From NCBI RefSeq assembly GCF_036226605.1, contig NZ_CP109000.1, positions 1,918,501 through 1,982,500 of the forward strand: a stretch of DNA of 64,000 nucleotides, given 5' to 3'. Positions within the stretch are counted from its first letter, which is position 1, and every line of letters begins with the position of its first letter. The notes below the pieces were generated by a model that saw nothing but the letters and a program-made list of their open reading frames with translations, was not told where the DNA came from and did no database searches. Source of the DNA: Streptomyces sp. NBC_00704 (GTDB taxonomy: Bacteria > Actinomycetota > Actinomycetes > Streptomycetales > Streptomycetaceae). Positions 11,301 to 22,648 of the stretch are shown here, piece after piece. A program made the position numbers and the translations under genes.

Positions 11301-11323
11301 ACCCTACTGGCGCGCAGTGACAC
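11301..11323 (-). promoter_or_regulatory. predicted RecA-NDp/PafBC-type promoter of uvrC
   Basis: On the minus strand GTGTCACTG (11323-11315) is followed after exactly 8 nt by TAGGGT (11306-11301). The consensus for the LexA-independent damage promoter is TTGTCRGTG-N8-TANNNT, so this matches 7 of 9 upstream bases, the spacing and the -10. The uvrC ATG begins 7 nt past the -10. Confidence 0.65.
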
Positions 11324-11445
11324 TCCGGCGGGGCTGTGGACAACGCCCGGCGACCGCGGCGGGACCTCGCACGGGGCGATCCGGAGGGCGGGGGTCCGAG
11401 GGGCCCGGACTCGGCCACCCGCACGTGCCACTCGGTCGCCAGGTG

Positions 11446-11474
11446 TTGTCGCGACAAGGTCGACACGCTTCAAT
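11446..11474 (+). promoter_or_regulatory. candidate promoter with overlapping palindrome
   Basis: TTGTCG (11446-11451), a 17-nt spacer and TTCAAT (11469-11474) would start transcription near 11481, about 120 nt before the gene at 11603. The -35 is the left half of a perfect 12-bp palindrome at 11446-11457, a possible operator. The rest of the 309-bp gap between uvrC and this gene shows nothing else. Confidence 0.4.
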
Positions 11475-11602
11475 GCGGGGGAACTCGGGGCCCTGAACGC
11501 CGCCTTACGGATGTGAAGGAGTTTCGCAGACGCGGTCGCGGCCCCGATCTCTCAACGCGCGGTCCGACCAGCCGTCGTGAGCATTCACAGAGAGGCTCCT
11601 GC

Positions 11603-12664
11603 ATGCCGCACGCCACACAGCACGCGGACGCCGCCGCCGACCCCGTCATCGCGGAACTGGACACGGCCCTGCGAGGGGGGCCCTTCCACGTGGCGCTGCG
11701 GGCCGCGATCGCGGCCCGCGGCCTGCCGTTGCAGCGCGTCCAGCACCACCTGTCACGCCACGGGGTGAAGGTCGGCGTGACCAGCCTGAGCTACTGGCAG
11801 CAGGGCGCCCGGCGGCCGCAGCGCCCCGAGTCGCTGCGCGCGGTGCGCGCGCTGGAGGAGATCCTGCGCCTGCCGGACGAGTCCCTGATCCGCCTGCTCG
11901 CCGACTCGCACGACGGAAAGGGCGGGCGCGGCGGACGGGGCGGGCACGGCCGCCAGATCGAACAGAACAGGGAGAACGGACAGAACGGACAGAACGGCTG
12001 GAGCGGGCAGGGTGACTTGGGGGGCACTCGGCCCGCGGGGCGTTCCTACCGCTCTCTCCTCCAGGCCACGGATGCGCTCGAACAACTGCTCGACGAACTG
12101 GAGTGCACCCGACCGGACGACGGACTGCACACACTGGGCCATCACGAGCGGGTTCGCGTCGGGGCCCGCCGCGAACTGCTGGGCCGCGAGTCGCAGCACA
12201 TCGTCCGCGCCTACCGTGACGGCGTCGACCGGTTCGTGGCCGTCCATCACGGAGACCCCGGATGCGCGCCGGAAAGGATGGCGGTGCACGCCCTGGAGAA
12301 CTGCCGGGCCGGCCGCGTCCGGCGCCACCACGGCACCGGCGTGCTCGTCGCGGAACTCCTCTTCGACACCCGACTGCGGGCCGGCGACACGTTCCTCTTC
12401 CGCTACGGCGTCGAGGACGGCACCGGCGGCGCCTCCACCGAGTACGTCCGCGGTTTCGGCGCGGCCGGCGGCCAGTACGCCCTTCAGATCCGCTTCGACG
12501 AACTCGCCGTGCCCGTGCGCTGCCACCGGTTCACCCAGCACTCGGCCGCGGCCCCGCGCGGCGGCCGCCAGGAACTGCCGCTCAGCGACCGGCACCGCTC
12601 GGTGCACCTCGTCGAGCCGAGGGTGCGGTCGGGCATGGTGGGCATCGAGTGGGAATGGGAGTGA
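11603..12664 (+). CDS. helix-turn-helix-like hypothetical protein
   Basis: 353 aa, function unknown. The ATG at 11603 follows AGAGG at suitable spacing; open frame further upstream lacks a ribosome site. Residues about 10-95 (LPLQRVQHHLSRHGVKVGVTS, then YWQQGARRPQRPESL) resemble an Xre-type helix-turn-helix in which the recognition helix is followed by a basic RRP turn. A Gly/Asn/Gln-rich linker follows near residues 100-140, including NGQNGQNG. The C-terminal 200 residues look like a beta-rich sensory domain. It is divergent from uvrC. I infer an actinomycete-specific regulator, but the ligand and targets cannot be read from the sequence. Confidence 0.75.
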   Translation: MPHATQHADAAADPVIAELDTALRGGPFHVALRAAIAARGLPLQRVQHHLSRHGVKVGVTSLSYWQQGARRPQRPESLRAVRALEEILRLPDESLIRLLADSHDGKGGRGGRGGHGRQIEQNRENGQNGQNGWSGQGDLGGTRPAGRSYRSLLQATDALEQLLDELECTRPDDGLHTLGHHERVRVGARRELLGRESQHIVRAYRDGVDRFVAVHHGDPGCAPERMAVHALENCRAGRVRRHHGTGVLVAELLFDTRLRAGDTFLFRYGVEDGTGGASTEYVRGFGAAGGQYALQIRFDELAVPVRCHRFTQHSAAAPRGGRQELPLSDRHRSVHLVEPRVRSGMVGIEWEWE

Positions 12665-13034
12665 GCTGGGGGTGGATCTGCGGAGCGGGGGTCGGGGGTG
12701 AGCCGGGTGGGGTGAGTAAGGAGGTCTGGGGACGCGCGACGGCGTGCGGGTGAGCAGGAGGGGTGCGGGAGCGCGGAAGGGGGGGGTGCGGGAGCGCGGA
12801 AGGGGGGGTGCGGGAGCGCGGAAGGGGGGTGCGGGAGGAGCTGGGGCGAGCGCGGACGCAGCGGTCGCCCGCGCGCGTGGGTGCGGTCTTACGCCGGTTT
12901 TGGGGGCCGGCTGCGAAATGGGGTAGCTTCCCGGCCGGCGGCTCACCTGCTCCTTCGTCCGATCGCACCCGGTGCCGCTGCCGCGCGAACAGCGGTCCGA
13001 GCGGTCGCGGACAGCCACAGAGAGGACCCCTCCC
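12665..13034 (+). other. intergenic region with G-rich tandem repeats and a candidate promoter
   Basis: No gene is seen. Positions about 12760-12836 hold three and a half copies of a roughly 22-nt G-rich unit containing GGTGCGGGAGCGCGGAAG. Further on, TTGGGG (12900-12905), an 18-nt spacer and TAGCTT (12924-12929) form a plausible promoter for the kinase gene at 13035. Confidence 0.5.
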
Positions 13035-13955
13035 GTGATCGTCGTCGCCGGTGAGGCCCTGATCGACCTGGTGCCGCAGGGGACGGGCGCGCTCGCGGGT
13101 CTGCGGCCGGCGCTCGGCGGCGGCCCCTACAACACGGCGGTGGCGCTGGCCCGCCTCGGCTCGCCCACGGCGTTCGCCTCCCGCGTCTCCCACGATGCGT
13201 TCGGCGAGGCGCTGCTGGACCGGCTGCGGGAGACGGGCGTGGACCTGTCGGCCGTGCAGCGCGGTGCCGAGCCGACCACGCTCGCGGTCGCCTCGCTGGA
13301 CGGGAGCGGTTCGGCCGCCTACTCCTTCTACGTCGAGGGCACCGCCGACCGGCTGTTCGCGACCCCGGACGCGCTGCCCGCGGGGACCCGCGCGGTGTCC
13401 TTCGGCACGTGCTCGCTCGTGCTGGAGCCGGGCGCGAGCGCGTACGAGGAGCTGATGCGCACCGCGGCGGCGCGGGGCCTGTTCACCGCGCTCGACCCGA
13501 ACATCCGCTCCGGGCTGATAGGGGACCCTGACGCCTACCGGGCCCGCTTCAAGAGCTGGCTGCCCTCGGTGTCGCTGCTGAAGCTCTCCGAGGAGGACGC
13601 CGAGTGGCTGGGCGGTACCCCGCACGAGTGGCTCTCCGCGGGGCCCTCGGCCGTCGTGATCACCCGGGGCGGCGACGGACTGACCGCGTTCACGCGGGAC
13701 GGCGCCGTGTACACGGTGCCCGGCGAGCAGGTGGCGGTGGTGGACACCATCGGGGCCGGGGACACCGTGAACGCGGCTCTGCTGCACGGACTTTCGGCGC
13801 GCGGCGCGCTGTCCCCGGCGGGCCTTGCAACTCTGGGCGCCGCCGGCTGGCAGGAACTGCTGAGATTCGCGGCGCGCGCGGCGGCGGTCACCTGCTCACG
13901 GGCGGGCGCGGAACCGCCCTACGCGGCCGAACTGGGAACCCTCGGGGAGTTCTAG
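13035..13955 (+). CDS. PfkB-family carbohydrate kinase (fructokinase-like)
   Basis: Likely ATP-dependent kinase of a sugar such as fructose. The 306-aa protein begins VIVVAGEALIDLVP at a GTG that has AGAGGA upstream. It has the PfkB N-terminal signature region (GGGPYNTAVALARLG) and the C-terminal signature DTIGAGDTVNAAL with the catalytic Asp. Ribokinase-superfamily length and motifs are complete. Substrate cannot be assigned from sequence alone. It converges on uvrA, with a shared 20-bp hairpin between them. Confidence 0.9.
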   Translation: MIVVAGEALIDLVPQGTGALAGLRPALGGGPYNTAVALARLGSPTAFASRVSHDAFGEALLDRLRETGVDLSAVQRGAEPTTLAVASLDGSGSAAYSFYVEGTADRLFATPDALPAGTRAVSFGTCSLVLEPGASAYEELMRTAAARGLFTALDPNIRSGLIGDPDAYRARFKSWLPSVSLLKLSEEDAEWLGGTPHEWLSAGPSAVVITRGGDGLTAFTRDGAVYTVPGEQVAVVDTIGAGDTVNAALLHGLSARGALSPAGLATLGAAGWQELLRFAARAAAVTCSRAGAEPPYAAELGTLGEF

Positions 13956-14056
13956 CCCCCGCCCGCTGTCCCGCGCGCGCCGCGGCCGTCGACCGTGAGT
14001 ATCGGGCGTCGGCCGGGCGTCGGTCGGCCGGGCGTCGGCTGCGGCGGTATGTCGAC

Positions 14057-14100
14057 TGCGGCTGCGGCTCCGGCTGCGGCTGCGGCTGCGGCTGCGGCTG
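14057..14100. repeat. hexanucleotide (CTGCGG)n tract
   Basis: About seven near-identical copies of a 6-nt unit (one CTCCGG variant) lie between the converging kinase gene and uvrA. Just before it, around 14005-14040, a GTCGGCCGGGC unit is duplicated. No coding potential. Confidence 0.8.
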
Positions 14101-14109
14101 GATGAGGTG

Positions 14110-14154
14110 AACGGGCGGCGCCCCACCGGGAGTTCCGGTGGGGCGCCGCCCGTT
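14110..14154. terminator. bidirectional 20-bp perfect hairpin between kinase and uvrA
   Basis: Arms 14110-14129 and 14135-14154 pair perfectly over 20 bp with a 5-nt loop. It starts 17 nt past the uvrA stop and about 155 nt past the kinase stop, so it can terminate both converging transcripts. Confidence 0.9.
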
Positions 14155-14170
14155 CGCCGCGCTTGCCTTC

Positions 14171-17233
<3,063 letters not shown>

Positions 17234-17286
17234 GCCGGTCCGCACCTTTCTTGAGAGAAGTGACAGGGGCGAGGCCCCGTCTCTTC

Positions 17287-17309
17287 CAGACTAGGGGGAG
17301 CCACTGACA
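17287..17309 (-). promoter_or_regulatory. predicted RecA-NDp/PafBC-type promoter of uvrA
   Basis: The minus strand shows TTGTCAGTG (17309-17301), exactly 8 nt, then TAGTCT (17292-17287). This is a perfect match to TTGTCRGTG-N8-TANNNT. It predicts a start near 17280 and a leader of about 47 nt before GTG 17233. No LexA-type GAAC-N4-GTTC box was seen nearby. Confidence 0.85.
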
Positions 17310-17466
17310 ACGCCGGTCGGGAGGAATCCCGGGTTCACCGGTTCACAACAATCCCCGGCCTTCCAGCATGCCCGACGCCGCCACCGACCTTATAGCACGC
17401 GCATTCGATTTGCGGGCTCCATCGGCCGTCTTCACCCGAAGGAGTGGCGGGACTAGGGTCATGACC

Positions 17467-18162
17467 ATGATTGATCACGCTCATGACCTGGAGTCCGTAC
17501 GCGAAGCGACCGACCGGCTCCTCAGCGCGGTCGCCGGACTGGACAACGCGGCGGTGGCCGAGCCGTCACGCCTGCCCGGCTGGAGCCGCGGACATGTCCT
17601 GGCTCACATCGCCCGCAACGCCGACGCGCTCGTGAACGTCCTGGAGGGCCGTCCCATGTACGCCGACGCCCAGGTGCGCGACGCGGACATCGAGCGCGAC
17701 GCCCCGCGTCCGCTGGACGTCCAGCTCGCGGACGTACGGGAGAGCGCGGCCCGCTTCCAGGCGGCGGGAGCGGTGCCGGCGGACTGGTCGCGCACGGTCG
17801 AGCTGCGCAACGGGGTCGTCGACGCGGCGGCCCGGCTGCCCTTCCGCCGGTGGGTGGAGGTCGAGCTGCACCATGTGGACCTCGGCATCGGCCTGGAGCT
17901 GGAGGACCTGCCCGAGGAGTTCACCGAGCGGGAGACGGAGTTCCTCGCGGAGCGGTTCGAAGGGCATCCCGAGGTGCCGCCGACCCGTGTGACGGACGGC
18001 ACGCGCGTGTGGCACACCGGACGGAAGGCCGAGGGCTCCGGAGGGCCCGAGGTGACCGTCACGGGTGCTCCCGCGGACGTTCTGGGCTGGCTCTGCGGTC
18101 GCCGTGACGGATCCGGTCTGACGGTCGACGGCGGGCCGCTGCCGGCCCTTCCCCCGCTATAG
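17467..18162 (+). CDS. mycothiol-dependent maleylpyruvate isomerase family protein
   Basis: The 231-aa protein has an N-terminal DinB-like four-helix domain. It shows the family pattern RLPGWSRGHVLAHIARNADAL, with a likely metal-ligand His, and a second block WVEVELHHVDLGIG with paired His. A small C-terminal domain (VTVTGAPADVLGWLCGR) completes it. Members use mycothiol as a cofactor for isomerisation or thiol transfer; the substrate here is unknown. ATG 17467 is preferred over ATG 17461 because it lies 7 nt past a TAGGGT -10, suggesting a leaderless mRNA. It is followed closely by an MBL hydrolase gene, though that gene has its own promoter-like element. Confidence 0.85.
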   Translation: MIDHAHDLESVREATDRLLSAVAGLDNAAVAEPSRLPGWSRGHVLAHIARNADALVNVLEGRPMYADAQVRDADIERDAPRPLDVQLADVRESAARFQAAGAVPADWSRTVELRNGVVDAAARLPFRRWVEVELHHVDLGIGLELEDLPEEFTERETEFLAERFEGHPEVPPTRVTDGTRVWHTGRKAEGSGGPEVTVTGAPADVLGWLCGRRDGSGLTVDGGPLPALPPL

Positions 18163-18171
18163 GCTGCGGCC

Positions 18172-18828
18172 ATGACGTACAGCGGACAGGTGACGGTCGG
18201 CGGCCCGGCGGACGTGCACGAGCTCAAGGACCTGATGATCACCAAGATCGCGGTCGGCCCGATGAACAACAACGCCTATCTGCTGCGCTGCCGGGCGACG
18301 GACGAGCAGCTGCTGATCGACGCGGCGAACGACGCGCACGCCCTGCTCGGCACGATCGGTGACGACGGCATCGCGTCCGTCGTCACCACCCACCGGCACG
18401 GCGACCACTGGCAGGCGCTCGCCGAGGTCGTCGCGGCCACGCACGCGCGTACATACGCCGGCCGCGAGGACGCCGCGGGCATCCCGGTGCCGACCGACGT
18501 CCTGGTCGACGACGGCGACGTGATCCGGGTGGGTGACGTCGAGCTGACCGCGCGCCACCTCGTGGGCCACACGCCCGGCTCGATCGCCCTGGTCTACGAC
18601 GACCCGCACGGCCATCCCCACGTCTTCACCGGCGACTGCCTCTTCCCCGGAGGCGTCGGCAACACCCACAAGGACCCCGAGGCGTTCGCCCGTCTGATCC
18701 ACGACGTCGAGACGAAGATCTTCGACGTTCTGCCGGACGAGACGTGGGTCTATCCGGGACACGGCGACGACACCACGCTGGGCGCCGAGCGCCCGCGTCT
18801 GCCGGAGTGGCACGCACGCGGGTGGTGA
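18172..18828 (+). CDS. metallo-beta-lactamase fold hydrolase (glyoxalase II-like)
   Basis: A 218-aa MBL-fold enzyme. The metal motif is THRHGDHW (around residue 65), followed by a conserved GHTPGSIAL, FTGDCLFPGGVGNT and PGHGDDTT, the full set of HxHxDH, H, D and H ligands. The closest functional analogy is glyoxalase II-type thioester hydrolysis, plausible next to a mycothiol-linked isomerase-like protein, but the substrate is unproven. ATG lies 6 nt after TAGGCT, so it is probably leaderless. Confidence 0.88.
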   Translation: MTYSGQVTVGGPADVHELKDLMITKIAVGPMNNNAYLLRCRATDEQLLIDAANDAHALLGTIGDDGIASVVTTHRHGDHWQALAEVVAATHARTYAGREDAAGIPVPTDVLVDDGDVIRVGDVELTARHLVGHTPGSIALVYDDPHGHPHVFTGDCLFPGGVGNTHKDPEAFARLIHDVETKIFDVLPDETWVYPGHGDDTTLGAERPRLPEWHARGW

Positions 18829-18829
18829 G

Positions 18830-18910
18830 CCGGACCGGAACCGGCACGGGGCGCTGCCGGACCGGAACCGGCACGGGGCGCTGCCCGACCGGAACCGGCA
18901 CGGGGCGCGC
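18830..18910. repeat. 27-bp direct repeat, three units
   Basis: Three abutting 27-bp units lie at 18830-18856, 18857-18883 and 18884-18910. The first two are identical and the third differs at a few bases. Each contains CGGAACCGGCACGGGGCGC. They directly follow the MBL gene stop. The remainder of the gap to aroQ (18931-19139) shows no gene. Confidence 0.95.
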
Positions 18911-18930
18911 GTCACCCGGCGTGCGCCCCG
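18901..18930 (+). terminator. hairpin at the end of the 27-bp repeat
   Basis: The last repeat unit supplies CGGGGCGC (18901-18908), which pairs with GCGCCCCG (18923-18930). This probably terminates the MBL hydrolase transcript about 75 nt past its stop. Confidence 0.55.
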
Positions 18931-19139
18931 TGTGAATCCCACACACGCGCCGGCCCCTCGCGCGCGCTCCCCGCACCGGTGGTTGCGCGGTCAACTGGTG
19001 TCAGCCCCGCGCGGGATGACGGCTCCGGCGCGGATCGGGCCGCCGGTCACATCCCCGCCCTCGGCCGGCGGCCCAGGCCTTCCCAGCCGTGTTCTCCCGA
19101 CGCACGACAGCGCCCGGTGCGCGGCTCGTCGCCGGCGGG

Positions 19140-19170
19140 TAAGGACCGGCGTCCTGGACGCCGGTCCTTA
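19140..19170 (-). terminator. 14-bp hairpin overlapping the aroQ stop codon
   Basis: Arms 19140-19153 and 19157-19170 pair perfectly with a 3-nt loop. The right arm includes the aroQ TAA stop (19168-19170), so the terminator begins within the last codon. Confidence 0.85.
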
Positions 19171-19641
19171 CGCGTCGGTCTTTCCCGGGCCGGCCAGCGC
19201 CGCGACGCGCTCCACGGCGAACACATAGCCCTGCACCCCGCAGCCGGCGATGACGCCGTCCGCGCGCAGGGAGACGTACGAGTGGTGCCGGAAGGACTCG
19301 CGCCGATGGATGTTGGAGATGTGGACCTCCAGCACCGGAAGGCCGTCGCAGGCGTTGAGCGCGTCCAGGATCGCCACCGAGGTGTGCGAGTAGGCGCCCG
19401 GGTTGATCACGATCCCGCAGTGGTGCAGCCGCGCCTCGTGGATCCAGTCGACCAGTTCGCCCTCGTGGTTGGACTGCCGGAAGTCCACCGTGCCGCCGTG
19501 CGCGGCAGCCGCCCCGGCGCACATCGCCTCGACGTCGGCGAGCGTGTCGGAACCGTAGATCTCCGGCTGGCGCCGGCCCAGGAGGTTCAGGTTGGGGCCG
19601 TTCAGGATCATGATCGGGGCGTTGGCCAGGCTGCGGGGCAC
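19168..19641 (-). CDS. aroQ: type II 3-dehydroquinate dehydratase
   Basis: Catalyses the third step of the shikimate pathway, dehydroquinate to dehydroshikimate. The 157-aa protein is typical of the dodecameric type II class. It has [18 protein letters not shown] near the N-terminus (catalytic Arg and Tyr region), [24 protein letters not shown] and [15 protein letters not shown] (catalytic His and substrate loop). The GTG start has GGAGG 5 nt away. It stands alone, divergent from the S66 peptidase gene. Confidence 0.96.
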   Translation of the reverse strand: MPRSLANAPIMILNGPNLNLLGRRQPEIYGSDTLADVEAMCAGAAAAHGGTVDFRQSNHEGELVDWIHEARLHHCGIVINPGAYSHTSVAILDALNACDGLPVLEVHISNIHRRESFRHHSYVSLRADGVIAGCGVQGYVFAVERVAALAGPGKTDA

Positions 19642-19739
19642 GGTTCCTCCGGTCCGTTCGGGTGCGGCCCGTCGAGGACCGCCGCTCGGACCGGTTTATC
19701 ACGGTGCATCCGCGGGACCGCGGCCCGTATCCTCCGGGC

Positions 19740-20786
19740 ATGCCGACGCCCGCGTACCCGCCCAAGCCGTCGCCCGGCGACCGGGTGGCTGTCGTCTCGC
19801 CCTCGTCGGGGCTGCCGGAGCTCTTCCCGCGTCCCTTCGAACTCGGCCTGGCGCGGCTGCGCGAGGAGTTCGGGCTGGAACCGGTCGAGTACCCGGCGAC
19901 GCGCCGGATGGGCGCGACGGCCCGGGAGCGGGCGGACGATCTGCACGCCGCGTTCGCCGACCCGGACGTCAAGGCGGTCGTCGCGTCGATCGGCGGCGAC
20001 GACCAGATCACCGTGCTGCCGCTGCTGGACCGGGAGTTGCTGCGCTCCTGCCCCAAGCCGTTCTTCGGCTGGAGCGACAACACCAACCTGTTGGCGTTCC
20101 TGTACGAGTGCGGTGTGGTCGCCTACCACGGCGGGAGCGTGATGTGCGAGTTCGGGCGGCCCGGCGCCATGCATCCGCTGACCGCCGAGTCGCTGCGGGC
20201 CGCGCTGTTCACCTCGGGCCCCTATGAACTGCGGCCCGCGGAGCGCTTCAACGACGTCGGGCGCGACTGGGCCGACCCCGCGACCTTCGAGTCGGAGCCG
20301 CGGTCCCGGCCCGGCGCCGGCTGGAGCTGGGTCAACGCGGACCGCGTGGTGGAGGGCCGCAGTTGGGGCGGGAACCTGGAGATCCTCTCCTGGCTGCTGA
20401 TGGCCGACCGCGCGATCGCGCGCGACGAGTCGGCGTACGACGGCGGCGTCCTGATCCTGGAGACCTCCGAGGAAATGCCCGCCGCGCGCGACGTCTTCCG
20501 CTTCCTGCGCTGCATGGGCGAGCGCGGTCTGCTGCGGCGCTTCCCGGCGTTGTTGACGGCGCGCCCCAAGTGCTGGTCCTTCGAGCGCCCCCACAGTCCG
20601 CGGGAGGCCGCGCGGTACGCCGCCGACCAGCGGGCGGCGGTGGAGCGCGCGCTGCGCGAGTACGCCCCCGACACCCTGGCCGTCTTCGACGTGGACTTCG
20701 GCCACACCGACCCGCAGTTCGTCATCCCCTACGGCGGCACGGTCCGTGTCGACGGTCCCGCACGGCGCGTCACCGTGACCTACTGA
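19740..20786 (+). CDS. S66-family LD-carboxypeptidase / MccF-like protein
   Basis: A 348-aa serine peptidase of family S66. LdcA members trim cell-wall tetrapeptides, and MccF members inactivate microcin-type nucleotides. The N-terminal PGDRVAVVSPSSGLP and the nucleophile elbow FFGWSDNTNLL (Ser in GWSD) are visible. The catalytic Glu is likely in VVEGRSWGGNLEIL and the His in VDFGHTDPQFVIPYGG. Its length and the GWSDNTN elbow favour the MccF-like branch. ATG is 6 nt after TATCCT, so it is probably leaderless. Confidence 0.88.
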   Translation: MPTPAYPPKPSPGDRVAVVSPSSGLPELFPRPFELGLARLREEFGLEPVEYPATRRMGATARERADDLHAAFADPDVKAVVASIGGDDQITVLPLLDRELLRSCPKPFFGWSDNTNLLAFLYECGVVAYHGGSVMCEFGRPGAMHPLTAESLRAALFTSGPYELRPAERFNDVGRDWADPATFESEPRSRPGAGWSWVNADRVVEGRSWGGNLEILSWLLMADRAIARDESAYDGGVLILETSEEMPAARDVFRFLRCMGERGLLRRFPALLTARPKCWSFERPHSPREAARYAADQRAAVERALREYAPDTLAVFDVDFGHTDPQFVIPYGGTVRVDGPARRVTVTY

Positions 20787-20853
20787 GCCCCCCGCGCGCC
20801 GTCCGCGCCCCGCACGCACGTCCCGTGTCCGGGCCCGGCTTCTTCGTGGGCCG

Positions 20854-21955
20854 CTACGGGTTGATGGCCAGCTCCAGATAGGCCGCGAAGAGCACGAGGT
20901 GGACGCCGCCCTGCAGGGGCGTGGCCCGGCCGGGAACGACGGTCAGCGAACTGACCACGACCGTCAGCGCGAGCAGCACCGTGTAGGTGGAGTCGAGGCC
21001 GAGGACGAGCGGCCCGGAGAGCCAGAGGGAGGCCAGCGCGACGGCGGGGATGGTCAGTCCGATGCTGGCCATCGCGGAGCCGAGTGCGAGGTTGAGGCTG
21101 GTCTGGACCCGGTCGCGGCGGGCCGAGCGCAGTGCGGCGATGGTCTCGGGGAGCAGCACCAGCAGCGCGATGATCACTCCGACGACGGCGTGGTGGAGGC
21201 CGGCGCTCTCCACCGCCGACTCGATCGTGGGCGAGACCCCTTTGGCCAGGCCGACGACGCCGATCAGGGCCAGGCCGAGCAGGGAGAGGCTGACCAGGGT
21301 GTCCCGCGAGGTCGGGACGTCGGCGTGGTCGTCCGCGGTGATCACCTCTCCCTGCCTGGTGATCGGCAGGAAGTAGTCGCGGTGGCGGACGGTCTGCGTC
21401 GCGACGAAGAGGGCGTAGAGCATCAGCGAGGACACGGCGGCGAATGTGAGCTGGACGTCGGAGAACTCCGGGCCCGGTCTGCTGGTGGTGAAGGTCGGCA
21501 GGACCAGGCTGAGCGTGGCCAGGGTCGGCCACGGTGGCCAGGGCGGCGCCGGTGCCCTCAGGGTTGAAGACGGCCGTGCCGTGGCGCAGGGAGGCGACCA
21601 GCAGGCTGAGGCCGACGACGCCGTTGCAGGTGATCATCACGGCGGCGAAGACCGTGTCCCTGGCCAGCGTCGCGCTCTTGTCGCCGCCGTCGGCCATCAG
21701 GGTGACGATCAGGGCGACTTCGATGATCGTCACGGCGATCGCGAGGACGAGCGAGCCGAACGGCTCCCCCACCCGGTGGGCGACGACCTCCGCGTGGTGC
21801 ACGGCGGCCAGGACGGCTCCGGCGAGGACGAGCGTGACCAGGGCGACGACCGCGCCGGGCAGGTCGCGTCCCCAGGTCAGGGCCAGCAGGACGACCGCCA
21901 GCGCCGGCACGAGGGACGTCCGGCGGGCCGCGACCGACGTGAGCCGAGCGATCAT
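20854..21955 (-). pseudogene. chaA: Ca2+/H+ antiporter (ChaA/CaxA family), frameshifted
   Basis: An inner-membrane cation/proton antiporter. The N-terminal half reads from 21955 in one frame, including the family motif GEPFGSLVLAIAVTIIEVAL and on to GTGAALATVA. The rest continues in another frame from about 21525 (SSLMLYALFVATQTVRHRDYFLPI, ESAGLHHAVVGVIIALLVLLPE) to a stop at 20854. Removing one base at about 21526 restores an intact protein of about 366 aa. Everything else is well conserved, so the lesion is very recent or a sequencing error. Confidence 0.88.
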
Positions 21956-22205
21956 GCAGTGATCGTCGCAGAGCCGTACTGGCTGCGCATTCCGGCCAGT
22001 ACGGCCCTGCGACCGGTGCCGCAGGTGCGGCCGGGGTGGCGTGCGGGCGGCCGGTCGGGGCTTGCGTGCTCACCGGGGTCGGGTGCCCGAAGCGACCGGA
22101 GTGCTCGCCGGCCGGCGTGCCCGGGGGTCCCGCCGGTGCGCCCGGTGCGCCCGGTGCGCCCGGTGGGCGCGGTGGGCGCGGTGCGGGCGAGCCGGCCGGC
22201 CCGCG
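21956..22205. other. non-coding gap with GGTGCGCCC repeats
   Basis: No gene is recognised. Around 22130-22190 short GGTGCGCCC/GGTGGGCGC units repeat. It probably contains the promoter of the antiporter gene, which I cannot place. Confidence 0.4.
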
Positions 22206-22520
22206 TCACCTGTGTTCGGCGGCCTCCACCACGTCGCAGTCGGTGAAGGACGGCGGTGTGGTGCACAGTGCGGCCATCGCCTGCGCGAACTTGCCGGTGT
22301 CCGGGTCGTCGTTGTTGCGCATGGCCGCCTCGTAGGAGTCGAACTCGACCACCACCAGGTAGCGGCCGGGGCGGCTGCGGTCCTTGAGGACGAGGCGTCG
22401 GACCGGACCGTCGGGCCGGCCGGCGAGACGCTGGTCGGCGTCGGCGGCCAGCGCCCGCATCTCGTCGATGCGGTCGGTCTCGAACTGGAGGATCTGCACG
22501 AACTTCTGCGGTGTACTCAT
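22206..22520 (-). CDS. antibiotic biosynthesis monooxygenase (ABM) domain protein
   Basis: A 104-aa ferredoxin-like dimeric alpha-beta barrel protein. The sequence begins MSTPQKFVQILQFETDRIDEM and has the ABM-like VLKDRSRPGRYLVVVEFDSYE strand pattern and a C-terminal VVEAAEHR. Members range from cofactor-free monooxygenases to stress proteins, so the reaction is not predictable. It lies 128 nt downstream of terC on the same strand and may be read from it, although terC has its own riboswitch-controlled promoter. Confidence 0.8.
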   Translation of the reverse strand: MSTPQKFVQILQFETDRIDEMRALAADADQRLAGRPDGPVRRLVLKDRSRPGRYLVVVEFDSYEAAMRNNDDPDTGKFAQAMAALCTTPPSFTDCDVVEAAEHR

Positions 22521-22648
22521 GGCGCCTCCGCCCGGTCCGGCGCCCCCGGGTCGGAGGGGGCGTCCACCTCCAACGAAGCACCGGGAGCGGCGCCCGGCAA
22601 TTCGCCGCACGCCGCCCCTGGGGGCTGTCGTCGCTACGCCGTCCGTGG

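Noticed and set aside
17246..17460. LexA-type SOS boxes (GAAC-N4-GTTC) sought upstream of uvrA, uvrB, uvrC and ogt.
   Set aside because: None found. The partial GGTTCACCGGTTC near 17333 is a direct rather than inverted arrangement.
18830..18910. Three 27-bp direct repeats considered as a CRISPR array.
   Set aside because: The units abut with no spacers and there are no cas genes, so this is a tandem repeat.
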